Source: an uncultured Bacilli bacterium (GTDB taxonomy: Bacteria; Bacillota_I; Bacilli_A; RF39; UBA660). Taken from it: a stretch of 37,981 bases of DNA. The DNA lies in contig CANNTX010000005.1 of NCBI GenBank assembly GCA_947522695.1, forward strand, positions 1 through 37,981, read 5' to 3'. The position numbers and the translations under genes are program-made. Under the pieces are notes generated by a model, which was not told the origin of the DNA, did no database searches, and saw only the letters and a program-made list of their open reading frames with translations. This document shows, piece by piece, positions 8,314-16,513 of this stretch; position 1 is the stretch's first letter; every line of letters begins with the position of its first letter.

Positions 8314-8324
8314 AACAATTGTTT
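8313..8324. promoter_or_regulatory. Palindrome at the transcription start, possible LexA-type operator
   Basis: AAACAATTGTTT is a perfect 12-base palindrome overlapping the -10/+1 of the promoter of a Y-family polymerase, a gene class usually under SOS control. With flanks it reads CAAACAATTGTTTT, matching the Bacillus LexA box CGAACRNRYGTTYG at 11 of 14 positions. Regulation by LexA is inference. Confidence 0.35.
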
Positions 8325-8353
8325 TAATATATTCTCGTAAGGAGAAATGTTTA

Positions 8354-9622
8354 ATGAATAATAATTTATATTCAAATAGAAATATTATTGCAATCGATTT
8401 AAAAAGTTTTTTTGCTTCTTGTGAATGTATCCAAAGAGGTCTTGATCCATTTACTACTCCTCTGGTTGTTTGTGATCCAACTAGAAATGGCGCTATTACT
8501 TTAGCGGTTACACCTTTTTTAAAAAATTTAGGTGTTCCATCTAGAGGAAGAGCCTACGATTTACCTAAAAACATTAAAATATTTAAAGCACCACCTCGTA
8601 TGAGCTTATATATTCAAAAAAGTCGTGAAGTTTTAAGCATTTATTTAGAGTACGTTGCTAAAGAAGATATTCATGTTTACTCAATTGATGAAGTCTTTTT
8701 AGATGTTACTGATTATCTTCATATGTATAATATGACTGATTATGAACTTGCTCAAACTATTATAAATGACATAAAGAAAAAAACCGGTCTTACAACAACT
8801 GCTGGAATTGGCCCAAATATACTACTTGCTAAAATTTCGATGGATATTGAAGCTAAACACGTTCGAAATAACATTGCTAAATGGACTTATGATGATGTTA
8901 AAACTAAATTATGGTCTATCACTCCTCTATCAAAAATGTGGAGCATTGGTCCCCGTATGGAACGTAATTTAAATAAGTTAGGTCTTTATACAGTAGGAGA
9001 TATTGCCAAATATGATAAAAATAAATTAAAAGATAAATATGGTATTATTGGTCTTGAACTATGGGAGCATGCTAATGGGATTGATAACGCTAGAATAAGT
9101 GATTTTAATAATTATATTCCAAAAGAAAATTCAATTAGTCATAGTCAAATTTTATTTAAAGATTATAATCAAAATAACATAATTCTTATTATAAGAGAAA
9201 TGGTAAGTGTTTTAGTTAAAAGGTTAAGAACGGCTCATAAACAAACTTCTTCAATTGGTTTAGGAATTGGCTACTCTAAGGAAACTGGTGGTGGTTTTTA
9301 TCACGTAACTAAGTTAGATACTAGTACTTTTAAAGAAGATGAAATAGCCGATATCTGTTTAAATATGTTCGATAAATATTATGAAGAATATATGCCAATT
9401 AGAAAAGTTTCAATTTCTTTTGGAAGATTATCTGACGACGTAGGAATCCAGCTTAATATATTTGAATCATTCGAAGAAGAAAAAATAATTAAAAATGGTG
9501 ATATTGTTATAGATAAGCTTAATAACAAATATGGAACTAATATGATTTTAAAAGCATCTAGCTTACTTGAAGATTCTACTATTAGAATGCGTAATGGGAA
9601 GATAGGAGGTCACAATGCCTAA
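8354..9622 (+). CDS. Y-family DNA polymerase (UmuC/UvrX-like, translesion synthesis)
   Basis: 422 residues from the ATG at 8354. Y-family polymerases copy damaged templates with low fidelity. Catalytic acidic motifs are intact: IAIDLKSFFASCE near residues 12-22 (first Asp) and YSIDEVFLDVT near 108-118 (Asp-Glu pair). Helix-hairpin-helix region near 195-225 and a little-finger domain from about 260. The start is fixed by AAGGAG eight bases upstream; a longer reading from TTG at 8285 would pass through the promoter. The stop overlaps the following yolD-like gene by 8 bases. The polymerase/YolD pair is typical of Bacillus uvrX-yolD operons on chromosomes and prophages, usually damage-inducible. 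Confidence 0.9.
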   Translation: MNNNLYSNRNIIAIDLKSFFASCECIQRGLDPFTTPLVVCDPTRNGAITLAVTPFLKNLGVPSRGRAYDLPKNIKIFKAPPRMSLYIQKSREVLSIYLEYVAKEDIHVYSIDEVFLDVTDYLHMYNMTDYELAQTIINDIKKKTGLTTTAGIGPNILLAKISMDIEAKHVRNNIAKWTYDDVKTKLWSITPLSKMWSIGPRMERNLNKLGLYTVGDIAKYDKNKLKDKYGIIGLELWEHANGIDNARISDFNNYIPKENSISHSQILFKDYNQNNIILIIREMVSVLVKRLRTAHKQTSSIGLGIGYSKETGGGFYHVTKLDTSTFKEDEIADICLNMFDKYYEEYMPIRKVSISFGRLSDDVGIQLNIFESFEEEKIIKNGDIVIDKLNNKYGTNMILKASSLLEDSTIRMRNGKIGGHNA

Positions 9623-9947
9623 TCGAAACGCGATTAAATGGGCTCCGTTTAATTCAGTTATTAATGGTAATTATATAATGAATACGATAGTTAAAGAAAA
9701 ATCTAGAATAATTAAACCTATTTTATCAGAAGAACAAATAAATGAGTTTGAAAATTTAATTAAAGAATCATTAATTAATAAAATACCTTTAAATTTTACT
9801 ATTTACGATAATGGATATACTAAAAATATAAAAGGAACCGTTACTAAAATAGACAGTTCCTTAAATAAAATATTTTTAAATTATAATAACTATATCTTCT
9901 TTTGTGAAATAATGGATATTAAAATATTAGATTATTTTTTATCGTAA
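9615..9947 (+). CDS. YolD-like protein
   Basis: 110 residues. YolD-like proteins are small partners encoded with UvrX/DinB-type polymerases; their biochemical role is not settled. The family signature is an N-terminal RxxIKWAPF motif, here RNAIKWAPF at residues 4-12, then a linker and ILSEEQ before a helix and a beta-rich C-terminus. AGGAGG is well placed ahead of the ATG. Overlaps the polymerase stop by 8 bases and is surely co-transcribed. Its last 16 bases overlap, tail to tail, the end of the ttcA-like gene on the other strand. Confidence 0.8.
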   Translation: MPNRNAIKWAPFNSVINGNYIMNTIVKEKSRIIKPILSEEQINEFENLIKESLINKIPLNFTIYDNGYTKNIKGTVTKIDSSLNKIFLNYNNYIFFCEIMDIKILDYFLS

Positions 9948-10762
9948 TCATCTAAAAATGAATGATTTACTCCATCTTTATGCCAAGAAAGTACACAATT
10001 CATATTAACATTATCCATTGCTTTAAAGATATTAGCATCAATACTTGGATTAATTTTACGTAAATTTTTAATTAGTTCTTTCATTTCTTTACGTTTACTT
10101 GTTCCATCATTTATTAAGGAACAACCTTCTGTAAAACGACATGCACAATTTATAAAAGTTAATTCGTTAAAGTTTTTCCAAGCAATAATTGATGCTTCCT
10201 TAACTAAATATAATGGTCTAATTAAATCTATTCCTTCATAATTATCAGAATGCAATTTAGGCATCATTGTTTTAATTTCAGCTCCATAAAACATTGATAA
10301 AAGGGTTGTTTCAATAACATCATCAAAGTGATGACCTAGCGCAATTTTGTTGCATCCTAACTCCTTAGCATGATTGTATAAATATCCTCTACGCATCCTT
10401 GCACATAAATAGCAAGGACTTTTTGAATCCACATTAGCAACTACATCAAAAATATCACTTTCAAACATCTCTAATGGAATATTTAATATTTTAGCGTTAT
10501 CTAATATAAAATTACGATTGTATTCATTATAACCAGGATTCATAACAACATAATGAGCATTAAATTTAACGTTGCCATGTCTTTGTAATTCTTGAATACA
10601 CTTAGCAAGTAAAAATGAGTCTTTTCCACCACTAATACAAACCATGACATTATCATTTTCTTCAATTAATTTATAATCAGAAACGGCTTTAACAAATTTC
10701 GACCATATCTCTTTTCGATATGTTGTTATAATGCTTCTTTCTATTTCTTTATACTTCTCCAT
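9932..10762 (-). CDS. TtcA-like PP-loop ATPase (tRNA thiolation family)
   Basis: 276 residues from the second ATG. TtcA-family enzymes adenylate a tRNA base and replace its oxygen with sulfur, commonly s2C32, using an iron-sulfur cluster. Seen: PP-loop ISGGKDS near residues 40-46, CYLC near 116-119 and CACR near 207-210, plausible cluster ligands. The start at 10762 is preferred because GAGG sits 6-7 bases upstream; the ATG five codons earlier has no Shine-Dalgarno. Overlaps the end of the cysteine desulfurase by 14 bases, which makes sense as the sulfur donor. The exact base modified is unknown; the protein is shorter than E. coli TtcA. Confidence 0.8.
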   Translation of the reverse strand: MEKYKEIERSIITTYRKEIWSKFVKAVSDYKLIEENDNVMVCISGGKDSFLLAKCIQELQRHGNVKFNAHYVVMNPGYNEYNRNFILDNAKILNIPLEMFESDIFDVVANVDSKSPCYLCARMRRGYLYNHAKELGCNKIALGHHFDDVIETTLLSMFYGAEIKTMMPKLHSDNYEGIDLIRPLYLVKEASIIAWKNFNELTFINCACRFTEGCSLINDGTSKRKEMKELIKNLRKINPSIDANIFKAMDNVNMNCVLSWHKDGVNHSFLDDYDKK

Positions 10763-11879
10763 TTTTAACCTCTTCATATACTTTATTAAATATATTTATA
10801 AATTTATCTATTTCTTCTTTGGTTGTTAAATAAGATAAACTAATTCTAATTGATGAACTAGCTCTTCCTTTATCTTTAGTTAGTGCATACACTAGTTTTG
10901 AAGGTGTCATTATTGGACAACAACTAGTTTTGCTTGAAACCATTACTCCATTTTGATTTAATTTATCAACAAAAAGAACTGATTTTACTTTCTTAACACT
11001 GATATTAATTGTATAAGGCAAGCTATTTGCAGTACTATTAATAATTACATCTTTATTTTGTTTTAATAAGTTAATTAAATAATCATGAAGTTCCTTAACA
11101 TATTTATATCTTTCATCTAAATTTTTATATGCTTTTTCAATTGCAACCTCCGTACTCGCAATTAAATTAGTATTAGGAGTCCCACTACGATAAACAGTTG
11201 TTGATTTACCACCTAATATTTGAGGTTTTAACTCGATATTTTTTCTTTTTACTAAAATAGATATTCCCATTAAACCATAAAATTTATGGGGAGCAATAGT
11301 TACTAAATCAGCATTTTGAATATCTATATTAATTTTACCAATTGCTTGGGATGCATCAGTATGGAAAACAATATGATCATAATTTTTTAAAAACTTACCA
11401 ATTTCTTCAATAGGTTGTTTTATTCCAAGTTCTGAGTCAACTGAAGTTACTGATACTAAAATTGTTGTAGGTCTAATCATACTCTTTAAAACATCTATGT
11501 CAACTATTCCATCTTTGTTAACTGGAATTATTTCTACATCAAAACCTTCTTCTTGCAAACGTAAACAAGAACTCATTACTGAATTATGTTCAAGACTACT
11601 AACTAAAATATGATTTCCAAAATTTTTATATCGATAAGATGCACCTAATATCGCCAGATTATTACTTTCAGTAGCACCACTTGTATAAATTATTTCATCT
11701 AGATTAACCTTTAAAATATTGGCAATTTTTATATTAGCATCATCAATAACTTTTTTAGCCATTTTTCCCATATCATGATTAGAGTTTGGATTGCCATAAT
11801 ACTTATTTGTAACATTTACATAGCAATCTAAGACGTCTTTATCAACCGGTGTTGCCGAAGCATAATCTAAATATATCAT
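10749..11879 (-). CDS. Cysteine desulfurase (NifS/IscS family)
   Basis: 376 residues, usual length. A PLP enzyme that takes sulfur from cysteine as a protein persulfide for thiolation or Fe-S assembly. Seen: SGATESNN near 67-74, EHNS near 98, FHTDASQAIGK near 172-182, PLP lysine in APHKFYG near 196-202, and a catalytic-loop cysteine pair in SKTSCCP near 317-322. The loop is short and resembles the Bacillus NifS/YrvO-type dedicated desulfurases. AGGAGG precedes the ATG. First gene of a two-gene unit with the ttcA-like gene, so it probably supplies sulfur to it. Confidence 0.88.
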   Translation of the reverse strand: MIYLDYASATPVDKDVLDCYVNVTNKYYGNPNSNHDMGKMAKKVIDDANIKIANILKVNLDEIIYTSGATESNNLAILGASYRYKNFGNHILVSSLEHNSVMSSCLRLQEEGFDVEIIPVNKDGIVDIDVLKSMIRPTTILVSVTSVDSELGIKQPIEEIGKFLKNYDHIVFHTDASQAIGKINIDIQNADLVTIAPHKFYGLMGISILVKRKNIELKPQILGGKSTTVYRSGTPNTNLIASTEVAIEKAYKNLDERYKYVKELHDYLINLLKQNKDVIINSTANSLPYTINISVKKVKSVLFVDKLNQNGVMVSSKTSCCPIMTPSKLVYALTKDKGRASSSIRISLSYLTTKEEIDKFINIFNKVYEEVKNGEV

Positions 11880-11907
11880 AGGCCCTCCTTAAATATTTAT
11901 CTAATTT

Positions 11908-11936
11908 ATTATAGAAAAAAAACAATTAATAGTAAA
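11908..11936 (-). promoter_or_regulatory. Candidate promoter of the cysteine desulfurase unit
   Basis: Minus strand TTTACT, 17-base spacer, TATAAT, about 20 bases ahead of AAGGAGG. The -35 is weak. Confidence 0.4.
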
Positions 11937-11999
11937 TATAAAATTTAATTTGATAATAAAACATGTATAAAATATATTTAAATGGTTATAATAATATTG

Positions 12000-12090
12000 T
12001 CAGAACATAAAATTATAGTTCTGATAATATTACATTAAATAATTAATGTAATAAAATGTGGCTACAATAATTATAGCCACATTTTTAAAT
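12000..12090 (+). ncRNA. Candidate small RNA of three consecutive hairpins
   Basis: Between HU and the desulfurase lie three back-to-back inverted repeats: CAGAAC/GTTCTG (12001-12023, extendable with one GU pair), ATTACATTAA/TTAATGTAAT (12029-12052) and AAAATGTGGCTA/TAGCCACATTTT (12053-12085) followed by a T run. A TATAAT lies at 11987-11992, placing a start right at the first stem, but the -35 is poor. HU has its own terminator at 12096-12120, so these hairpins are not needed for it. It could also be a pair of stray terminators. Confidence 0.35.
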
Positions 12091-12095
12091 ATAAC

Positions 12096-12120
12096 AAAAA
12101 AAGAAGCATAGGGCTTCTTT
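12096..12120 (-). terminator. HU gene terminator
   Basis: Minus strand stem AAAGAAGC / GCTTCTTT with a 5-base loop followed by a run of seven T, six bases after the HU stop. Confidence 0.8.
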
Positions 12121-12126
12121 AACAAA

Positions 12127-12399
12127 TTAATTTAAAGCGTCTTTTAATTTGTTTCCAGCTTTAAATGTTGGAGCAACTTTAGCAGGAATTTTAATTTTTT
12201 CTTTAGTTAAAGGATTAATTCCTTCTCTAGCAGCTCTTTCTTTAGCAGCAAATGTTCCGAATCCAACTAATGAAACTTTGCCACCTTTCTTTAATGCTTC
12301 AGTAATACCAGCAAGTGTTGCATCTAATGCTCTTAGAGCTTCAGCTTTACTCATATTTGCTTCAGTAGCAATAAATTCTACTAATTCTTGTTTAGTCAT
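12127..12399 (-). CDS. hup: HU family DNA-binding protein
   Basis: 90 residues, the standard HU length. Histone-like nucleoid protein that bends DNA as a dimer. Starts MTKQELVEFIATEANMSKAE and has the beta-arm region with the conserved FGTFAAKERAAREGINP segment near residues 47-63 and the closing FKAGNKLKDAL. AGGAGG precedes the ATG. Single-gene unit: terminator directly downstream and about 150 noncoding bases upstream. High GC for this window, as is common for highly expressed genes. Confidence 0.95.
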   Translation of the reverse strand: MTKQELVEFIATEANMSKAEALRALDATLAGITEALKKGGKVSLVGFGTFAAKERAAREGINPLTKEKIKIPAKVAPTFKAGNKLKDALN

Positions 12400-12548
12400 T
12401 TTGACTTCCTCCTATTTTAATAATTTTATAAGGCAAATTACCCTACAAATAAAATTTACCAAAACTGGGGACAAAATGCAATAAAAAAGGGCTATTTTTT
12501 GAAAAAATATACGATTTTACTTAACAAAATTATCAAATTATCTAAATA

Positions 12549-13166
12549 TTAATCTCTTTTAAATTCTTTTGGTTCATTGTTAGATATATCTTTAATCAAT
12601 TTACCCATTTTTTTATACTTTTCTATTCCTTCTTCAGTGAAAAAATTACTTTTTCTTAAATTAAACCAGCAATAATTATCTATTAACTTTGATATAAAGT
12701 CCCTTGATTTTTCAATATGTATAAATGTTAAAGCAGGCCATGAAGGTATTAGTTCTTTTGGTAAATCAACTTTGTAATTACCTAAGTATATAAATTTATC
12801 TAAATCTTTTTTGGTAATATTTAGTTCAAATATATAAGAGTATAAATAGTTAAATTCGTCCGGATAAAATATTGTTTTTCGGTTTTTCTCGGCATCATCA
12901 TATGTTTCAAGTCCAATATATGGATAAAATCTTCTTTCCCATAAGATAAGTTCTTTTTTTATATACTCTGAATTATTTATAGTATTAAAATCTATATAAT
13001 CGATAGAATCTATTATTTTGGCTCTAAACAATTTTTTAGAGGTGGTATTATCATATTTTTCACTAAAATCTTCTGTTTTTATAAAAAGAAAATATTTTCC
13101 ATCAAATTCTTTATTATAATTTTCAATCTTAATAGCAAGCGTATCGCCTTCGTTTAATTTTATCAT
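12549..13166 (-). CDS. Unknown protein, weakly like Imm26-type immunity proteins
   Basis: 205 residues, soluble, no signal peptide or membrane segment. The beginning (KLNEGDTLAIKI ... GKYFLFIKT) recalls the 'GD-x-x-x-I-P-L...GKY' start of Imm26-like immunity proteins, but this is a weak pattern match and the rest, rich in aromatic residues and with an ELILWERRFYPYIGLETYDD segment, I do not recognise. AAAGGAG precedes the ATG. It sits alone between HU and spoIVA, and no toxin gene is visible next to it. Confidence 0.6.
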   Translation of the reverse strand: MIKLNEGDTLAIKIENYNKEFDGKYFLFIKTEDFSEKYDNTTSKKLFRAKIIDSIDYIDFNTINNSEYIKKELILWERRFYPYIGLETYDDAEKNRKTIFYPDEFNYLYSYIFELNITKKDLDKFIYLGNYKVDLPKELIPSWPALTFIHIEKSRDFISKLIDNYCWFNLRKSNFFTEEGIEKYKKMGKLIKDISNNEPKEFKRD

Positions 13167-13223
13167 TTTAGACTCCTTTAATTATCTAATATAAATATAT
13201 CATATTTTTTGTGTTTAAAAAAA

Positions 13224-13255
13224 TAAAAAAGACAACACTTTTAAATGTTATCTTT
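13224..13255 (-). terminator. spoIVA terminator
   Basis: Minus strand stem AAAGATAACA / TGTTGTCTTT (one GU pair), loop of 8, followed by a T-rich run. The first base of the stem overlaps the stop codon. Confidence 0.75.
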
Positions 13256-14732
13256 ATAAAACTATTGCTATTAAGTTATTTGATCCTTTATTAACAATCT
13301 TAGTAACTGTGTTAGATAATTTGTATCTAGTAGCTTCTGGCATCATTGATAATTTAGCTTCTATTCCCTCTTTAACAATGACATCTAAACTTCGACCAAA
13401 TATTTCACTTTTCCAAATACTTGATGGATCTTTTTCATAATCCTTCATAATATAGTTTATTAATTCTTTACTTTGCATTTCAGTTCCAATAATAGGCTCG
13501 AATGTGCTTTCTACATCAACTTTCATTAAGTGGATTGAACTTGCTAGGGCTTTTAACTTAACACCATATTTAGAGCCTTGCTTAATAATTTCTGGAGTAG
13601 ATAGTTTCATATCTGATAAGCTTGGATAAACAATACCATATCCTGTTGCTTTAGCCATTTTTAAAGCATCTTTAACACTTGATATTTCATCTTTACCACT
13701 TGAGTAATCCATAAATATTTTAAGTAAATTACCTTTGGTTAATGATATTCCACCAAGAAGTTCTTTTAAGGTTTCATTATACAATTCATTTGATGAATCT
13801 AAATTTAAGGTTACAACACCATTAGATGTGTTGACATTAGAAATATATGCTTTAGATATATACTTACTATCTTTATAATAATTAATTATATTTTCAGCAT
13901 CTTTAAGTTTACTTATTCCATCCATACTTTCTCTTAATTTAGTTAAATATTCCTCTTTAATTGGATGATTATTTGCTAAACTATGAACCCATGATGGAAT
14001 ATTTATTTCTATATCTAAAATTGGGAACTCATAAAGAGCTGTTTTTAAAATTTCATACATATCTAATTCTGTCATTTTATCTACATTGACAGGAAGAACA
14101 GGAACATCGTAATTATCAGTTAAACTTTTAGCTAAATTTCTAGTTTCTTCTTTTTCAGGATGAGTTGTATTTAAAACAACAATAAATGGTTTATTAATCA
14201 TTTTAAGTTCAGTTATAACTTTTTCTTCTGTACTGGTTATTTCTCCTCTAGTAAACTCACCAAATGAGCCATCTGTTGTCATAACGATTCCAATGGTAGC
14301 ATGATCTTTTATGACTTTTTCAGTTCCAATCTCAGCAGCTTCCATAAAAGGAATTTCTTCGTCATACCAAGGTGTTTTAACCATTCGAGGATTTCCTAAT
14401 TCATCCTCATATCCATTTGCGCTTTTAATTACATAGCCAACACAATCAATAAGTTTAACATTAGTTTTAAACTCATCTATTTTAATATTTGCTCCTGATG
14501 ATGGAATAAACTTAGGTTCCATGGTCATAATAGTTTTACCGGGAGCCGATTGTGGCGCTTCATCTATGCATCTTTTCTTTAAATCTTCATCTTCAATATT
14601 GGGTACAATAAAATTCTCTATCACTTTCTTAATAAATGTAGATTTACCTGTTCTAACTGCTCCAACAACGCCTAAATATATTTCTCCATTTCCCCAAGTT
14701 GAGATGCTACTTATTATCTCTTTTTTTTCCAT
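13254..14732 (-). CDS. spoIVA: Stage IV sporulation protein A (spore coat morphogenetic ATPase)
   Basis: 492 residues, the expected length. SpoIVA polymerises on the forespore surface using ATP and forms the platform for coat assembly. Seen: Walker A GAVRTGKSTF at residues 24-33, EAPQSAPGKTIMTMEPKF near 58-75, LIDCVGY near 92-99, the TTDGSFGEFTR segment near 153-163, and the hydrophobic C-terminus (SNNLIAIVL) that contacts SpoVM and the membrane. No internal stops or gaps. GAAAGG lies seven bases before the ATG. It is preceded by a sigma-E-type promoter and followed by a terminator, so it is a single-gene mother-cell unit. Its presence is the main evidence that the host lineage makes endospores. 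Confidence 0.97.
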   Translation of the reverse strand: MEKKEIISSISTWGNGEIYLGVVGAVRTGKSTFIKKVIENFIVPNIEDEDLKKRCIDEAPQSAPGKTIMTMEPKFIPSSGANIKIDEFKTNVKLIDCVGYVIKSANGYEDELGNPRMVKTPWYDEEIPFMEAAEIGTEKVIKDHATIGIVMTTDGSFGEFTRGEITSTEEKVITELKMINKPFIVVLNTTHPEKEETRNLAKSLTDNYDVPVLPVNVDKMTELDMYEILKTALYEFPILDIEINIPSWVHSLANNHPIKEEYLTKLRESMDGISKLKDAENIINYYKDSKYISKAYISNVNTSNGVVTLNLDSSNELYNETLKELLGGISLTKGNLLKIFMDYSSGKDEISSVKDALKMAKATGYGIVYPSLSDMKLSTPEIIKQGSKYGVKLKALASSIHLMKVDVESTFEPIIGTEMQSKELINYIMKDYEKDPSSIWKSEIFGRSLDVIVKEGIEAKLSMMPEATRYKLSNTVTKIVNKGSNNLIAIVL

Positions 14733-14752
14733 ACCATTTTCCTTTCATTTAA

Positions 14753-14780
14753 AATGTATGAAAGTAGTAAATATTTATGC
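14753..14780 (-). promoter_or_regulatory. Sigma-E-type (mother cell) promoter of spoIVA
   Basis: Minus strand GCATAAA, 13-base spacer, CATACATT. The established Bacillus sigma-E consensus is KMATATT, 13-15 bases, CATACANT, so the -10 is a full match and the -35 a near match. The predicted start leaves a leader of only about 14 bases with the Shine-Dalgarno at its very 5' end. Confidence 0.65.
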
Positions 14781-14811
14781 AAAAAAAGACTAAGTTTAAT
14801 AAAAACTTAGT
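14781..14811 (-). terminator. Terminator of the Tad operon
   Basis: Minus strand perfect stem ACTAAGTTT / AAACTTAGT, 5-base loop, then C and seven T. Confidence 0.85.
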
Positions 14812-14829
14812 AAATTTTAAAATATTGAC

Positions 14830-15525
14830 TTAATTATTATTAACAATATTAATTACTAATGGTGATAAAATAATTAATAAAATTAATGGAATAAATATAA
14901 ATACACTAACTAAACTTATTTTTATAGGCATCTTATTTATTTTGGCTTTAGTATCTAATAAGATTTTATCTGATAAGTAAGATAATTGATTACTTAATGA
15001 TTCAACTATATTACTTCCATAAATATTTGATTCTATTAAATTTAAAATAATATTATTTACAGTATCAGAAGGAATTCGGTATTTTAAATCATCTAAGGCT
15101 TCATTTAAACTTTTTCCTAAAGAGACATCATCTAACACTTTAATAAATTCGTTTGATAGATCACTATTGATATTGTTACTTGTTAATTCAATTGCTTTAG
15201 CTAGATTATTACCAGATTCAATGTTTAAACTAAGAATTTGAAAATAAAACAATGATTCTTTTTCTAGTTTTCTTGCTCTTTTAGCTAATCTATAATCAAA
15301 AAATAAATATTCAATTAATATAAAATATAGATATGAAATTATTAATGATACTATAAAATTAGTTTTTAATAATATAAGTATTAGAAAAATAAATAGAGTA
15401 ATTATTAAGTTAATTAATAATAATTCAATAACATTATAATTTTTTGATAAACCAAATAGTTTATTTTTTTTATTTATTCTTTCTATATGCTCTTTTGTAT
15501 AAATTTTATCTACTAAATTATTCAT
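14830..15525 (-). CDS. TadC-like inner membrane protein
   Basis: 231 residues. TadB and TadC form the membrane platform of Tad (Flp) pili and related secretion systems, working with the TadA ATPase. Seen: two hydrophobic spans near residues 30-75, a cytoplasmic GspF-type helical domain (LNIESGNNLAKAIELTSNNI, then SLGKSLNEALDDLKYRI) and a C-terminal span near 200-228. The ATG at 15525 with GAGG seven bases upstream is preferred to the TTG two codons earlier. Overlaps the tadB-like stop by 8 bases; last gene before the operon terminator. Confidence 0.8.
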   Translation of the reverse strand: MNNLVDKIYTKEHIERINKKNKLFGLSKNYNVIELLLINLIITLFIFLILILLKTNFIVSLIISYLYFILIEYLFFDYRLAKRARKLEKESLFYFQILSLNIESGNNLAKAIELTSNNINSDLSNEFIKVLDDVSLGKSLNEALDDLKYRIPSDTVNNIILNLIESNIYGSNIVESLSNQLSYLSDKILLDTKAKINKMPIKISLVSVFIFIPLILLIILSPLVINIVNNN

Positions 15526-16498
15526 AATCAATCCTCAATATTCTTTTTATAATTAATATATAACTTATATATAATATAATTATAAGCAAAATTATTAAAT
15601 AACCAAATGGGGTTGTAAGTAATGGTGCAAAGTAATCAGGACTAATTAATAGTAGTATACCTGTTAATAAAATTGGCATAGTAAGTAAACAATAATAAAC
15701 TAATTTTGATGATGCAGTCATACTATTTAATTCATCTTTTAATCTTTTGTTGTTAGTAAATGAATTTTCAATATTAGTAAAAACTCCAACTAAATTTCCA
15801 CCAGTTAAATTAAGTAATGATAATGTGCTAGTTATATACTTAATATCCTCTATTTTAGCACGTTCATAGAATCTATCAAAAACATCTTTTAAATCTAACC
15901 CATATTCTAAGTCATAACTTATTTTAGAAAATTCTTCTTTAATTGGACCTGATAAATCTTTAACAACCATATCAACTGCTTGAGTAATGTTATATCCTGA
16001 TTTAAAGGCATTATTCATTATAACTACTGCTTTTAATAAATCTTGTTCAATATGCTTAGTACGTTTTTTATAAGCGATATTTAGAATAATATTATAAGCG
16101 TAATAACTTAAAAACATTATTAAAATTAAAAACATAAAATTTAAATTATTTTCAAATAAACTATATAGTATATAAATAATTCCACTTCCAATAGAAATAC
16201 AAAATTTAGTAGCTATAATTGATAAACCGTTGTAATCTTTATAAGAATATTTATTAAATTTTTTTGCTTTATTTTTAAAATATACTGATTTTTCTAGTAC
16301 TTTAATTATACTTTGCTTAATGTTTAAGTATAACTTTAAGAGGCTATCGCCTAAACTAGTTGTGTTATTATTATTTTTTATAGTATATTTATTTATTTTG
16401 TTACTTAATTTTAAAGTTCTATTTAATCTAATTGTATAATAAATAATCCATATTAAACATAAAATAAATATAAATTTAATCAGTATATTTAATAACAT
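15518..16498 (-). CDS. TadB-like inner membrane protein
   Basis: 326 residues. N-terminal span at residues 1-23, two spans near 88-135, a GspF-type cytoplasmic domain with MNNAFKSGYNITQAVDMVVK and LEYGLDLKDVFDRFYERAKI, and two C-terminal spans after 265. Partner of the TadC-like protein in the platform energised by TadA. Lies 15 bases after the ATPase gene with a ribosome binding site (GAAAGGAAAT) in the gap. Confidence 0.82.
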   Translation of the reverse strand: MLLNILIKFIFILCLIWIIYYTIRLNRTLKLSNKINKYTIKNNNNTTSLGDSLLKLYLNIKQSIIKVLEKSVYFKNKAKKFNKYSYKDYNGLSIIATKFCISIGSGIIYILYSLFENNLNFMFLILIMFLSYYAYNIILNIAYKKRTKHIEQDLLKAVVIMNNAFKSGYNITQAVDMVVKDLSGPIKEEFSKISYDLEYGLDLKDVFDRFYERAKIEDIKYITSTLSLLNLTGGNLVGVFTNIENSFTNNKRLKDELNSMTASSKLVYYCLLTMPILLTGILLLISPDYFAPLLTTPFGYLIILLIIILYISYILIIKRILRIDYE

Positions 16499-16513
16499 AT
16501 TATTATTTCCTTT

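Noticed and set aside
8285..8353. Longer polymerase starting at TTG 8285
   Set aside because: The TTG is the -35 box of the promoter, and a good AAGGAG stands before the ATG at 8354.
12549..13166. A toxin-immunity module around the Imm26-like gene
   Set aside because: No polymorphic toxin or secretion-targeted gene lies beside it, and the family match is too weak.
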